Shown in pieces: positions 1-6,865 of a stretch of DNA of 7,586 bases. The translations under genes and the position numbers were made by a program. This stretch comes from Heritagella sp051881655 (GTDB taxonomy: Bacteria > Bacillota > Clostridia > Oscillospirales > Acutalibacteraceae). Under the pieces are notes generated by a model that was not told where the DNA came from, did not search any database, and was given only the letters and a program-made list of their open reading frames with translations. Numbering within the stretch: position 1 is the first letter of the stretch; every line of letters begins with the position of its first letter. The stretch lies in assembly GCA_051881655.1 (NCBI GenBank), contig JBJEQH010000198.1:1-7586 (forward strand), in the 5' to 3' direction.

Positions 1-854
1 ACCTCCATCGCGGCCTCGGTCTTCATATCCGACTGGGCCGAGGGCTTCATATCCTCTTTAAAGCCCAGCTCGAACAGCGGAAGGGCCACCGGCAGGCTCT
101 GCTCCACATAATGGGACTGCACCCCGGCCGGTTCCTCCCGGAAAATCCGCTGCACCGATACCTCCCCGTTCTCCCGGCAGCAGCGGTCGCACACCTCGAG
201 AACCGTATCCACATCCACGCGCCCCGCCACGGCCAGCACCATGTTGTGCAGATTGTAAAAGGTGTGATAGCAGCGGTACAGCATCTCCGGGGTAATCCGG
301 GCGATGCTCTCCACACTGCCGGCGATATCCTCTTTTACCGGGTGGTACCGGTACATGGCGCCCAGCAGGTTGAACAGCACCCGCCACTGGGGGTCATCCT
401 CGTACATCCGGATCTCCTGCCCGATAATCCCCTGCTCCTTCTGCACGGTCTGCTCGGTAAAATACGGGCTCTGCACAAAGTCCAGCAGGATTTCCAGATT
501 CTCCTTCAGCTGATCGGTACAGGAGAACAGATAGCAGGTGGAATCAAAGGAGGTATAGGCGTTGGCGCTGGCCCCGGTTTTGGCAAACCGGGCAAAGGCG
601 TCGCCCTCTTCGCTCTCAAACAGCTTGTGCTCCAGATAATGGGCGATGCCCGCCGGGACCGTCTGGGGCTCGGTCTCATCCGAGCGCAGGAAGGTCTGGT
701 CAATGGAACCGTACCGGGTGCCGAACACCGCATAGGTGGAGCGGAACCCCTCCTTCGGGTAGACCAGAACCTTCAGCCCGGAGCGGTGCCGGATTTCATA
801 GTAGGAATCCCCGGCTACCCGGCTTTCGATCGTGCGGATTTCAGTTTTCTTCAT
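1..854 (-). CDS. ymfH: M16 family zinc metallopeptidase, YmfH-like (3' end outside window)
   Basis: This is the N-terminal 284 residues of an M16 (pitrilysin/insulinase-type) peptidase; the frame stays open to the left edge, so the C-terminal part is missing. The inverted zinc motif HYLEH lies at residues 72-76 (H72, E75, H76), and E147 in the segment IIGQEIRMYEDDP is the likely third zinc ligand. No signal peptide or membrane segment is seen, so a cytosolic enzyme is expected. Two starts are possible, ATG at 860 and at 854. I chose 854 because GGAGG at 863-867 is 8 nt from it but only 2 nt from the other. The start overlaps the end of the upstream M16 gene by 14 nt, so the two are translationally coupled. 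Relatives in Bacillota form a YmfF/YmfH pair that databases label as associated with EF-P 5-aminopentanol modification. The family assignment is firm; the physiological role is by homology only. Confidence 0.9.
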   Translation of the reverse strand, partial: MKKTEIRTIESRVAGDSYYEIRHRSGLKVLVYPKEGFRSTYAVFGTRYGSIDQTFLRSDETEPQTVPAGIAHYLEHKLFESEEGDAFARFAKTGASANAYTSFDSTCYLFSCTDQLKENLEILLDFVQSPYFTEQTVQKEQGIIGQEIRMYEDDPQWRVLFNLLGAMYRYHPVKEDIAGSVESIARITPEMLYRCYHTFYNLHNMVLAVAGRVDVDTVLEVCDRCCRENGEVSVQRIFREEPAGVQSHYVEQSLPVALPLFELGFKEDMKPSAQSDMKTEAAME

Positions 855-2130
855 GCGCATCCCCTCCGATCAGGCAGTAGACCGTATCCAGGCGCAGCCT
901 CCGGGCCGCCCCGATGACCTCTTCAGCCGTTACCGCCCAGCAGGCCCGGTTGGCCTCCTCCGGGGTATGGCGGAACGGATACTGCACCTGCGACATATAC
1001 CAGCTCTCCAGACTGCCGGCGTAATCCTCCACCGTGCGGTAGGAGTTCTGCATGGACAGCTTGGCGCACTCCAGCTCTTCTTCGGTGAACGCCCCGTCCT
1101 GAATCGCCTTTATCTGCTGCAGGATCGCCTCCTGCGCCCGGCCGATATTGTCCGGCTGCACGCCGCTCTCGATGGTCAAAATCCCTTTCAGGTTCTGGAA
1201 CCGGCTGGAGCAGTAATAGCATAGGCTCATCTCTTCCCGCACATGGCAGAAGAGTTTCGATTGGGGCGAGCCGCCCAGCAGCGCGCACATGACCTTTGCC
1301 GCATAGGCTTCGTTCTCCTCCTGCGGCACGGTTCCCGTGCGAAAACCCATCACCATCTTGGCCTGCGCCACCTGGTCGGTTTCCTCGACCCGGCGCACGG
1401 GCCCCCTGGGGGCGCGGAGCACCATAGAGCCCATGGGCACGGTGCCGTTCTGCTCCCGGGAAAGGGGCCGCAGCGCCCGCTCGATCTGCACGGGATTCCC
1501 GTCCCCCACGCTGAAAATCTCCATATGGGCGTTTTTCAGCAGATCCCGCCACGCCTGGGTGACCTCCCGGGCCGTAAGGCTCTCCAGCTCCTCCCGGGTG
1601 CCCAGCCGCGGCAGGCCGTAGGGCTCGTCCCCGCACATGATCTGGTTCAGCCGGCGCAGGGCGTAGACGCGCTTATCGCTGTACTCGGCCTGCAATTGTT
1701 CGATCATCTGGCGGCGCTCCTGCAAAAAGCTCTCCTCGAAAAAGTTCCCCTGTTCATCCAGCGGGGGATCGAGGATCACATCCACCAGCAACTGCAGCAG
1801 GCTCTCACTGATCGCTTCCTTCTCCAGCGCATAGCGGTCCGCCAGCCCCGATACGGTGACGGACAACAGCTGCATATCCCCCATTTTCCCGCAGTCGGCC
1901 TGGAGGGACGCCCCGTACAGCCCGCTTAAATACCGGCCCATCTGGGTATAATCGGGAATTTTCCGGGTGGCCCGGCACAGAATGCACGGAACCAGCGCCC
2001 GGGCCGCCGTTTTCCCCTTTTCCATCGGCAGGAAAAAGTAGACCGTGGTGCGCAGGGTTTTAAACCGTTTATCAAAAATGCCCCGAAACGGTGTACTGCC
2101 CACAGAACCGCAGTACAATGTGTTTGGCAT
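841..2130 (-). CDS. ymfF: M16 family peptidase-like protein lacking the zinc motif, YmfF-like
   Basis: A 429-residue protein with the two-lobe layout of an M16B subunit. Where an active family member has HxxEH, this one reads ALVPCILCRAT (residues 45-55), with no histidine or glutamate, so it should not bind zinc or cleave peptides by itself. The C-terminal lobe keeps the VREEMSLCYY segment (residues 297-306) containing the Arg/Tyr pair (R298, Y305) that M16B heterodimers use for substrate binding. It is therefore probably the non-catalytic partner of the HxxEH subunit encoded immediately downstream. The start at 2130 is set by AAAGGAGG at 2137-2144, 6 nt upstream, and by N-terminal similarity to the family. 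A longer in-frame version from 2313 has no ribosome site and would start upstream of the probable promoter. The stop is TGA at 841-843. Family confident; function of the pair inferred. Confidence 0.88.
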   Translation of the reverse strand: MPNTLYCGSVGSTPFRGIFDKRFKTLRTTVYFFLPMEKGKTAARALVPCILCRATRKIPDYTQMGRYLSGLYGASLQADCGKMGDMQLLSVTVSGLADRYALEKEAISESLLQLLVDVILDPPLDEQGNFFEESFLQERRQMIEQLQAEYSDKRVYALRRLNQIMCGDEPYGLPRLGTREELESLTAREVTQAWRDLLKNAHMEIFSVGDGNPVQIERALRPLSREQNGTVPMGSMVLRAPRGPVRRVEETDQVAQAKMVMGFRTGTVPQEENEAYAAKVMCALLGGSPQSKLFCHVREEMSLCYYCSSRFQNLKGILTIESGVQPDNIGRAQEAILQQIKAIQDGAFTEEELECAKLSMQNSYRTVEDYAGSLESWYMSQVQYPFRHTPEEANRACWAVTAEEVIGAARRLRLDTVYCLIGGDAHEEN

Positions 2131-2136
2131 AGAATT

Positions 2137-2144
2137 CCTCCTTT
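2137..2144 (-). promoter_or_regulatory. Ribosome binding site that fixes the ymfF-like start
   Basis: On the minus strand this reads AAAGGAGG, followed by a 6-nt spacer and ATG at 2128-2130. It is an almost perfect anti-16S match and decides in favour of the 429-residue protein over upstream in-frame ATG codons at 2271 and 2313. Confidence 0.85.
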
Positions 2145-2280
2145 TTGGCTCTGTCCGCAGCAGAAACCCAATCACTGGGATTTTACCGCAGAAATGCGAT
2201 GGCTGTGTGAACAACCGGCCAAAAAGGGAGCAAAAAATTCTTTTTTCGGCCGCCTGTTCCTTTCCTTCCATATTTCGTAT

Positions 2281-2309
2281 AGTATAGCACTTTTTTCCCG
2301 GTAAATAAA
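2281..2309 (-). promoter_or_regulatory. Probable sigma-A promoter for the ymfF/ymfH pair
   Basis: The minus strand carries TATACT at 2281-2286, a good -10 box. With a 17-nt spacer the -35 position (2304-2309) reads TTTATT, a weak match. An alternative pairing is the overlapping TATACG (2276-2281) with TTTACC 18 nt upstream. Transcription would start near 2274, giving a leader of roughly 140 nt. It lies downstream of the trp terminator, consistent with separate transcription of the M16 pair. The assignment is by consensus only. Confidence 0.5.
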
Positions 2310-2392
2310 GCATTCTTATTCATTTTGTGAAAAAACATACAGCCTCTGCATATTTTCCCTCTGTAAGGCGGCTGTCACGGCCCCATGGGGCG

Positions 2393-2420
2393 AAAAAAGG
2401 GAGCGGCCGGCCGCTCCCTT
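2393..2420 (-). terminator. Intrinsic terminator of the trp operon
   Basis: Positions 2397-2420 form a perfect 24-nt palindrome whose arms are AAGGGAGCGG and CCGCTCCCTT around a central CCGG, giving a 10-bp GC-rich stem with a 4-nt loop. In the minus-strand transcript the last arm runs into six consecutive U residues (2393-2398), the classic rho-independent arrangement. It begins 50 nt after the trpA stop. On the plus strand the tract after the hairpin is weak (TTTT only after CCCG), so it is mainly a one-way signal. Confidence 0.92.
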
Positions 2421-2470
2421 CCCGTTTTGCTTTCGATTCCTTTTATCGCCGGTTCCCACGGCGGGCCCGG

Positions 2471-3250
2471 TCATTCCGCGGACCGGATAGCCTCCTTCAT
2501 CCGGCGGACATACTCGCCCACCGGCGCGGCGGCGTCTTTCCCGTATTTCCCGATCAGCTTGACAATCGCCGATCCCACAATCGCGCCGTCGGAAAGGCCG
2601 GCCATCGCTTTGGCCTGCTCCGGGGTGGAAATTCCAAACCCGATGGCGCAGGGGATCCGGGTATTCTGCCGGATCACTTCGACAATGGACGCAAGGTCCG
2701 TTTTGATCTCGCTGCGTGTGCCGGTCACGCCGAGGCTGGATACGATATACAGAAAGCCCTCGGCTTCTCTGGCGATCATGGCGATGCGGTTTTCCGAGGT
2801 GGGCGCGATCAGCGAAATGAGATCCACGCCGTACCGGCGGCAGTCGGGCAGAAATTCCTCTTTTTCCTCATAGGGAAGGTCCGGCAGGATCAGCCCGTCG
2901 ATTCCCACAGCCCGGCAGGTGGAGAGGAACCGGTCGGCCCCATAGGAAAAGACCACGTTTGCATAGGTCATAAACACCATGGGCACCGTCACATCCCGGC
3001 GCAGCTCACGGACCAGATCGAAAATCCGGTCCGTGGTCACGCCGCCGTTCAGGGCGCGCAGGTTGGCCCCCTGAATCACCGGGCCCTCGGCCGTGGGATC
3101 GGAAAACGGAATGCCCAGCTCGATCAGGTCGGCCCCGTTTTCCACGGCGGCGCGGACCACGGCGGCCGTTGTCTCCAGATCGGGGTCGCCGCAGGTGATA
3201 AACGCGATAAACGCCTTTCCGTTTTCAAAGGCGGATGCAATCTTACTCAT
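2471..3250 (-). CDS. trpA: Tryptophan synthase alpha subunit
   Basis: The protein is 259 residues, slightly shorter than enteric TrpA (268). It would cleave indole-3-glycerol phosphate to indole and glyceraldehyde 3-phosphate and pass indole to TrpB in the cytosolic alpha2-beta2 complex. Visible TIM-barrel signatures include AFITCGDPD near residue 16, LIELGIPFSDP at 42-52 with catalytic Glu44 (Glu49 in Salmonella), GVTGTR near the phosphate site, and the GFGIS strand. The second catalytic acid, Asp60 in Salmonella, is replaced by Glu55 (TAEGP instead of ADGP). The start at 3250 follows GGGGAGG by 6 nt; a longer in-frame start at 3277 would add residues unlike the family. It overlaps the trpB stop by 8 nt, so its translation is probably coupled to trpB and may suffer from the premature stop there. 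The stop is TGA, followed by the operon terminator. Confidence 0.96.
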   Translation of the reverse strand: MSKIASAFENGKAFIAFITCGDPDLETTAAVVRAAVENGADLIELGIPFSDPTAEGPVIQGANLRALNGGVTTDRIFDLVRELRRDVTVPMVFMTYANVVFSYGADRFLSTCRAVGIDGLILPDLPYEEKEEFLPDCRRYGVDLISLIAPTSENRIAMIAREAEGFLYIVSSLGVTGTRSEIKTDLASIVEVIRQNTRIPCAIGFGISTPEQAKAMAGLSDGAIVGSAIVKLIGKYGKDAAAPVGEYVRRMKEAIRSAE

Positions 3251-4436
3251 GGATATCCTCCCCTCTGTACCGGGCAATCGCGGCGCAGTCCTTGTCGCCC
3301 CGGCCGGACAGTGTAATCACAACAATCTGATCCTTTCCCATCGTGGGCGCAATTTTCATGGCGTGGGCCACCGCATGGGCGGATTCAATCGCGGGGATAA
3401 TCCCCTCGGTCTTTGACAGGTATTCAAAGGCGTTCACCGCTTCGTCATCGGTCACCGGCACGTATTCCGCGCGGCCGATATCGTGCAGATGGGCGTGCTC
3501 CGGACCGACGCCCGGATAATCAAGCCCGGCGGAGATGGAGTAGACCGGAGCGATCTGGCCGTACTCATCCTGGCAGAAATAGGACTTCATCCCGTGGAAA
3601 ATGCCGATTTTCCCGGTATTCACGGTGGCAGCCGTCTCGAAGGTATCAATGCCCCGGCCCGCGGCCTCGCAGCCGATCAGACGGACCCCCTCGTCCCCGA
3701 TGAAATGATAGAAGGTGCCGATGGCGTTCGAGCCGCCGCCCACGCAGGCCATCACCACATCCGGCAGCTTTCACTCCTTTTCCAGGATCTGCTCTTTGAT
3801 CTCTTTGGAAATGACCGACTGAAAATCCCGCACAATGGTCGGGAAGGGATGCGGGCCCATGCACGAGCCCAGGCAGTAGTGGGTATCGGCAATCCGGCTG
3901 GTCCACTCGCGCATGGCCTCGGAAACGGCGTCCTTCAGCGTGGCGGTGCCCGTCTTCACGGGCCGCACCTCCGCACCCAGCAGGCGCATCCGGTACACGT
4001 TCAGGGCCTGGCGGATGGTGTCCTCCTCGCCCATAAACACCACGCACTCCATCCCCATCAGGGCGGCCGCCGTGGCCGTGGCGACGCCGTGCTGTCCGGC
4101 GCCCGTTTCGGCGATCAGGCGGGTTTTTCCCATTTTCTTCGCCAGCAGGGCCTGTCCCAGCACATTGTTGATCTTATGGGCGCCGGTGTGGTTCAGATCC
4201 TCGCGCTTTAAGTAAATCTTCGCCCCGCCCAGATCCCGGGTCATCTTCTCGGCATAGTAAAGCCGCGAGGGACGGCCCGCATATTCATTCAGAAGCTGCT
4301 GCAGTTCCCGGTTAAATTCCGGATCGTTTTTAAAATGCTCGTACGCTTCTTCCAGTTCGATGACCGCATTCATCAGCGTTTCGGGGATATACTGCCCCCC
4401 GTGCACGCCGAAGCGGCCCTTTGGATTTGTCATCAT
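3243..4436 (-). pseudogene. trpB: Tryptophan synthase beta subunit, interrupted by an in-frame UGA
   Basis: Read straight through, this frame has 397 codons, the normal TrpB length, but codon 222 is TGA (3771-3773). The first part, 221 residues, carries the N-terminal signature NPKGRFGVHGGQY, the PLP lysine in KREDLNHTGAHKINN (K88) and AETGAGQHG. The second part, codons 223-397, carries the PLP phosphate loop GGGSNA (233-238), SISAGLDYPGVGPEHA, and SGRGDKD with S377. All are intact and in the same frame, so this is a nonsense codon and not a frameshift. TrpB condenses indole with serine to give tryptophan; a 221-residue product lacks half the PLP site and should be inactive. The start at 4436 follows AAGGA by 6 nt; a second ATG at 4433 is possible. 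It overlaps trpF by 4 nt and trpA by 8 nt. The gene's identity is certain; whether it is dead, misread or read through is not. Confidence 0.9.
3771..3773 (-). other. Premature in-frame TGA codon 222 of trpB
   Basis: The minus strand reads ILEKE, then TGA, then KLPDVVMACVGGGSNA. Family members as I recall them have glycine here (for example KEGRLPD), and GGA differs from TGA by one base. The six bases before it (3774-3779) read AAGGAG, which resembles a ribosome site, with CTG 6 nt after it, GTG at 3758 and ATG at 3752 further on. Confidence 0.85.
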
Positions 4437-5059
4437 TCTTCTTCCTTTCCTGTCTCGGTCACACTGCGCACAGCATGAACAAAGCTTCTCATTTTTTCGG
4501 GGTCCTTTTTCCCGTCGGTCTCGATCCCCGAACTGACATCCACCGCATAGGGGTGCAGGCAGCGAACGGCCCGGGCCGCGTTGCCGGGGTTCAGCCCGCC
4601 CGCCAGAAAATAGGGGCGGCGCACCTTCTGCAGCAGGGTCCAGTCAAACACCGTTCCCGTTCCGCCCTGCCCGGAATCCAGCAGCACAAAATCCGCCGGG
4701 CTGTGTTCGGCGGCAAGCCCGTCGGCCGGGGAATCCATCCGGAAGGCCTGGATCAGCGGCCCATCGGTCAGGGCCCGGAGTGCGCGGATATACGCTTCTC
4801 CCTCCCCGCCGTGCAACTGGGCGATGTCAATCACTCCGTCCCGCAGCAGCCCGGCGACGGTCTGCGGCGCCTCCCGGACAAATACGCCCACCACCCGGAT
4901 CCCGGGATCCAGCCGGGCGCGCAGTTCCGCGGCCACGGCGGGCGGGACATACCGGCGGCTCTTTGGGGCAAACACAAAACCGATATAATCGGGGTGCAGC
5001 TCGTTTGCCACCTCAATATCCTGCGGCCTTGTCAATCCGCAGAGTTTTATTTTCGTCAT
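4433..5059 (-). CDS. trpF: Phosphoribosylanthranilate isomerase
   Basis: A 208-residue single-domain TIM-barrel enzyme of normal family length. It converts N-(5'-phosphoribosyl)anthranilate to the 1-(2-carboxyphenylamino)-deoxyribulose phosphate used by TrpC. The general base Cys7 is in KLCGLT (residues 5-10) and the general acid Asp128 is in VLLDSGQGGTGTVFDW (125-140). The phosphate-binding AGGLNPGN and the closing VDVSSGIE strand are also present. The stand-alone form, not fused to TrpC, is usual outside enteric bacteria. The start ATG at 5057-5059 overlaps the trpC stop in an ATGA junction, and its own stop TGA (4433-4435) overlaps the trpB start, indicating tight translational coupling. 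The C-terminus ends in an acidic EEE tail. Confidence 0.96.
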   Translation of the reverse strand: MTKIKLCGLTRPQDIEVANELHPDYIGFVFAPKSRRYVPPAVAAELRARLDPGIRVVGVFVREAPQTVAGLLRDGVIDIAQLHGGEGEAYIRALRALTDGPLIQAFRMDSPADGLAAEHSPADFVLLDSGQGGTGTVFDWTLLQKVRRPYFLAGGLNPGNAARAVRCLHPYAVDVSSGIETDGKKDPEKMRSFVHAVRSVTETGKEEE

Positions 5060-5838
5060 AAAAGCCCCCGCAGTCTGGCAAGCTCGGCCTTTTTATCCGC
5101 GGCGCGCATCAGGGTCTCCCCGATCAGGACGGCGTCCGCCCCCATCTGCCGCAGATTTTTCACGTCCCCGGGGTTTTTCACGCCGCTCTCGGATACGAAC
5201 AGCATCCCGGGCGGAATCAGCTCGCGCAGGCGGCGGCTGTTCCCGGGATCCACGGTGAAATCCTTCAGGTTGCGGTTGTTCACCCCGATAATCCGGGCCC
5301 CGGCCCTCAGCGCCATGCGCACCTCTTCCTCATCGTGGGCTTCCACCAGCGCGGAAAGGCCCAGCCGGTCGCAGATTTTCAGATAATCCCGGATCTGCTC
5401 CTCGCGGAGGATGGCGCAGATGAGCAGGACCGCCGAGGCCCCCAGCAGCCTGGCCCGGTAGATCATATAGGCATCCACCGTAAAATCCTTGCGCAGGCAG
5501 GGAAGGGAAACCTCCCGGGCGATTTCCTCCAGGTACCGGTCGCTGCCGAGAAACCACTCCGGCTCGGTCAGCACGGAGATGCAGTCGGCCCCGGCCGCCT
5601 CGTATTCCCGGGCGATCTGCCGGTACGGGAAGTCCGGGGCGATCAGCCCCTTGGAGGGAGAGGCCTTTTTGCACTCGCAGATAAAGGAGAGTTCGGGCTT
5701 TCTCAGCGCGGTTTCAAAGGCAAAGTCCCCCTTTTCAAGGGCAAGGGCCTGCTCTTTGACAACGGCGGGCGGACATACCTCCATCTCCCGCCGGGTGCGC
5801 GCCATGGCGCTGGCGGCAAGCTGCTCGAGTATGTTCAT
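5056..5838 (-). CDS. trpC: Indole-3-glycerol phosphate synthase
   Basis: A 260-residue enzyme of the usual length that decarboxylates and closes the ring of CdRP to form indole-3-glycerol phosphate. The whole catalytic set is present: Glu55 and Lys57 in ECKKASPSKG, Lys117 in LRKDFTVD, Glu166 in VEAHDEEE, Asn187 in GVNNRNL and Ser218 in SESGV, matching Sulfolobus residues 51, 53, 110, 159, 180 and 211 with a constant offset for the last four. The start at 5838 is preferred over an in-frame ATG at 5853, because GGAGG (5845-5849) sits 6 nt before it and MNILEQL fits the family N-terminus. It follows the trpD stop by 1 nt and overlaps trpF by 4 nt. Confidence 0.96.
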   Translation of the reverse strand: MNILEQLAASAMARTRREMEVCPPAVVKEQALALEKGDFAFETALRKPELSFICECKKASPSKGLIAPDFPYRQIAREYEAAGADCISVLTEPEWFLGSDRYLEEIAREVSLPCLRKDFTVDAYMIYRARLLGASAVLLICAILREEQIRDYLKICDRLGLSALVEAHDEEEVRMALRAGARIIGVNNRNLKDFTVDPGNSRRLRELIPPGMLFVSESGVKNPGDVKNLRQMGADAVLIGETLMRAADKKAELARLRGLL

Positions 5839-5839
5839 C

Positions 5840-6865
5840 TCACGCCTCCGCACGGTTGCTCACTTCGATCAGCGCCTGCAGCGTCTGCATGGCCTTTCCG
5901 GAGTCGATCAGGTCGGCGGCCAGCGCCACGCCCTCTTTCATGCTCTCCGCCTTGCCGCCGATGGCAAGCGCCGCCCCGGCATTGAGCAGGACCGCGTCGC
6001 GCCGGGGGCCCTTGGCGCCGCTCAGAATTTCCCGGGTAATTTGGGCGTTTTCCTGCGGCGTTCCGCCGGTGAGGTCGCCCTTTGCACACCGCTGCAAGCC
6101 GAAATCCTCGGGGGCAATGGTGTAGGTTTTATACCAGCCGTCCTTAAATTCACACACCGTCGTCGGCGCGCTCAGGGAGATCTCGTCCAGCTTGTCCTGT
6201 CCGTACACGACCATGCCCCGCTGCACGCCCAGGCTGATCAGCACCTGCGTCAGCGGCTGCACCAGATATTCATCATAAACGCCCAGCAGCTGCCGGGTGG
6301 GGCTTCCGGGATTGGTGAGGGGCCCCAGGATATTGAACACCGTGCGGAACCCCAGCTCTTTGCGGATGGCGCCCACATATTTCATGGAGGTGTGGTACTT
6401 CTGCGCAAAGAAGAAGCACATGCCCACTTCCTCGAGGAGCTCTTTGCAGCGCTGGGGGCTCTGCTGGATATTGACGCCCAGCGCCTCCAGACAGTCCGCG
6501 GTTCCGCACTGGGAGGAGGCCGCCCGGTTGCCGTGCTTGGCCACCTTCACGCCGCCCGCCGCCGTAACGATCGCCGAGGTGGTGGAAATATTGAAGCTGT
6601 GCGCCCCGTCGCCGCCGGTGCCCACAATCTCCATCAGATCGGTCCCGGCATCGACCTTTACCGCGTGATCCCGCATGGCGGCGGCACAACCGGCGATTTC
6701 CACAATCGTCTCGGCCTTGGTGCTCTTGGTGGAGAGCGCCGCGAGAAACGCCGCGTTCTGGGTGGGGGTGGTCTCGCCGCTCATAATCTCGTTCATCACG
6801 CTGTAGGCCTCCTCATAGGTGAGGTCCTGCTTATTCACAATTTTGACAATCGCTTCTTTAATCAT
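5840..6865 (-). CDS. trpD: Anthranilate phosphoribosyltransferase
   Basis: A 341-residue protein of normal length that transfers phosphoribose from PRPP to anthranilate. The N-terminal helical domain (about 1-70) is followed by the PRPP-binding loop GTGGDGAHSFNIST (82-95), KHGNRAAS (110-117), GFRTVFNILGPLTNP, and the metal-binding GQDKLDE segment. In the loop after KHGNR the sequence is SSQCGTAD (117-124); a lysine is commoner than Gln119 in the homologues I recall. It is a stand-alone TrpD, not fused to the glutaminase. The start at 6865 has AGGAG 8 nt upstream and overlaps the trpG stop by 8 nt. The stop TGA is one base before the trpC start. Confidence 0.96.
   Translation of the reverse strand: MIKEAIVKIVNKQDLTYEEAYSVMNEIMSGETTPTQNAAFLAALSTKSTKAETIVEIAGCAAAMRDHAVKVDAGTDLMEIVGTGGDGAHSFNISTTSAIVTAAGGVKVAKHGNRAASSQCGTADCLEALGVNIQQSPQRCKELLEEVGMCFFFAQKYHTSMKYVGAIRKELGFRTVFNILGPLTNPGSPTRQLLGVYDEYLVQPLTQVLISLGVQRGMVVYGQDKLDEISLSAPTTVCEFKDGWYKTYTIAPEDFGLQRCAKGDLTGGTPQENAQITREILSGAKGPRRDAVLLNAGAALAIGGKAESMKEGVALAADLIDSGKAMQTLQALIEVSNRAEA

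Larger units (their letters stand above)
2131..2470. other. Intergenic region between trpA and the ymfF-like gene
   Basis: This 340-nt gap is clearly richer in A+T than the flanking genes. Reading along the minus strand it contains the trp operon terminator, a 12-nt palindrome (2380-2391), a probable sigma-A-type promoter, a leader of about 140 nt with one imperfect hairpin, and the ribosome site of the ymfF-like gene. I see no tRNA, small-RNA or riboswitch consensus and no convincing small ORF on either strand. Confidence 0.8.

Noticed and set aside
923..1636. Alternative minus-strand frame of 237 codons inside the ymfF-like gene
   Set aside because: Out of frame with the M16 protein and Gly/Arg/Ala-rich, a GC-driven artefact.
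2131..2313. N-terminal extension of the ymfF-like protein from 2313 or 2271
   Set aside because: The extension has no ribosome site, overlaps the probable promoter and AT-rich leader, and would add about 60 residues not seen in the family; a near-perfect ribosome site marks 2130.
2327..3316. Plus-strand open frame of 329 codons opposite trpA and the terminator
   Set aside because: Antisense to trpA and the operon terminator, no ribosome site, no recognisable domain.
3771..3773. UGA as selenocysteine or as a reassigned sense codon
   Set aside because: The position is glycine in recalled homologues and not cysteine, I see no obvious SECIS-like hairpin immediately after it, and six other genes in the window end with UGA at tight junctions.
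3646..4047. Minus-strand frame crossing the trpB stop, suggesting a frameshift
   Set aside because: Both halves of trpB are in the same frame (start codons 678 nt apart, a multiple of three), so no frameshift is needed and this frame is a shadow.
4421..5386. Plus-strand open frame of 321 codons opposite trpF and trpC
   Set aside because: Antisense shadow with biased composition; both genes beneath it are clearly real.
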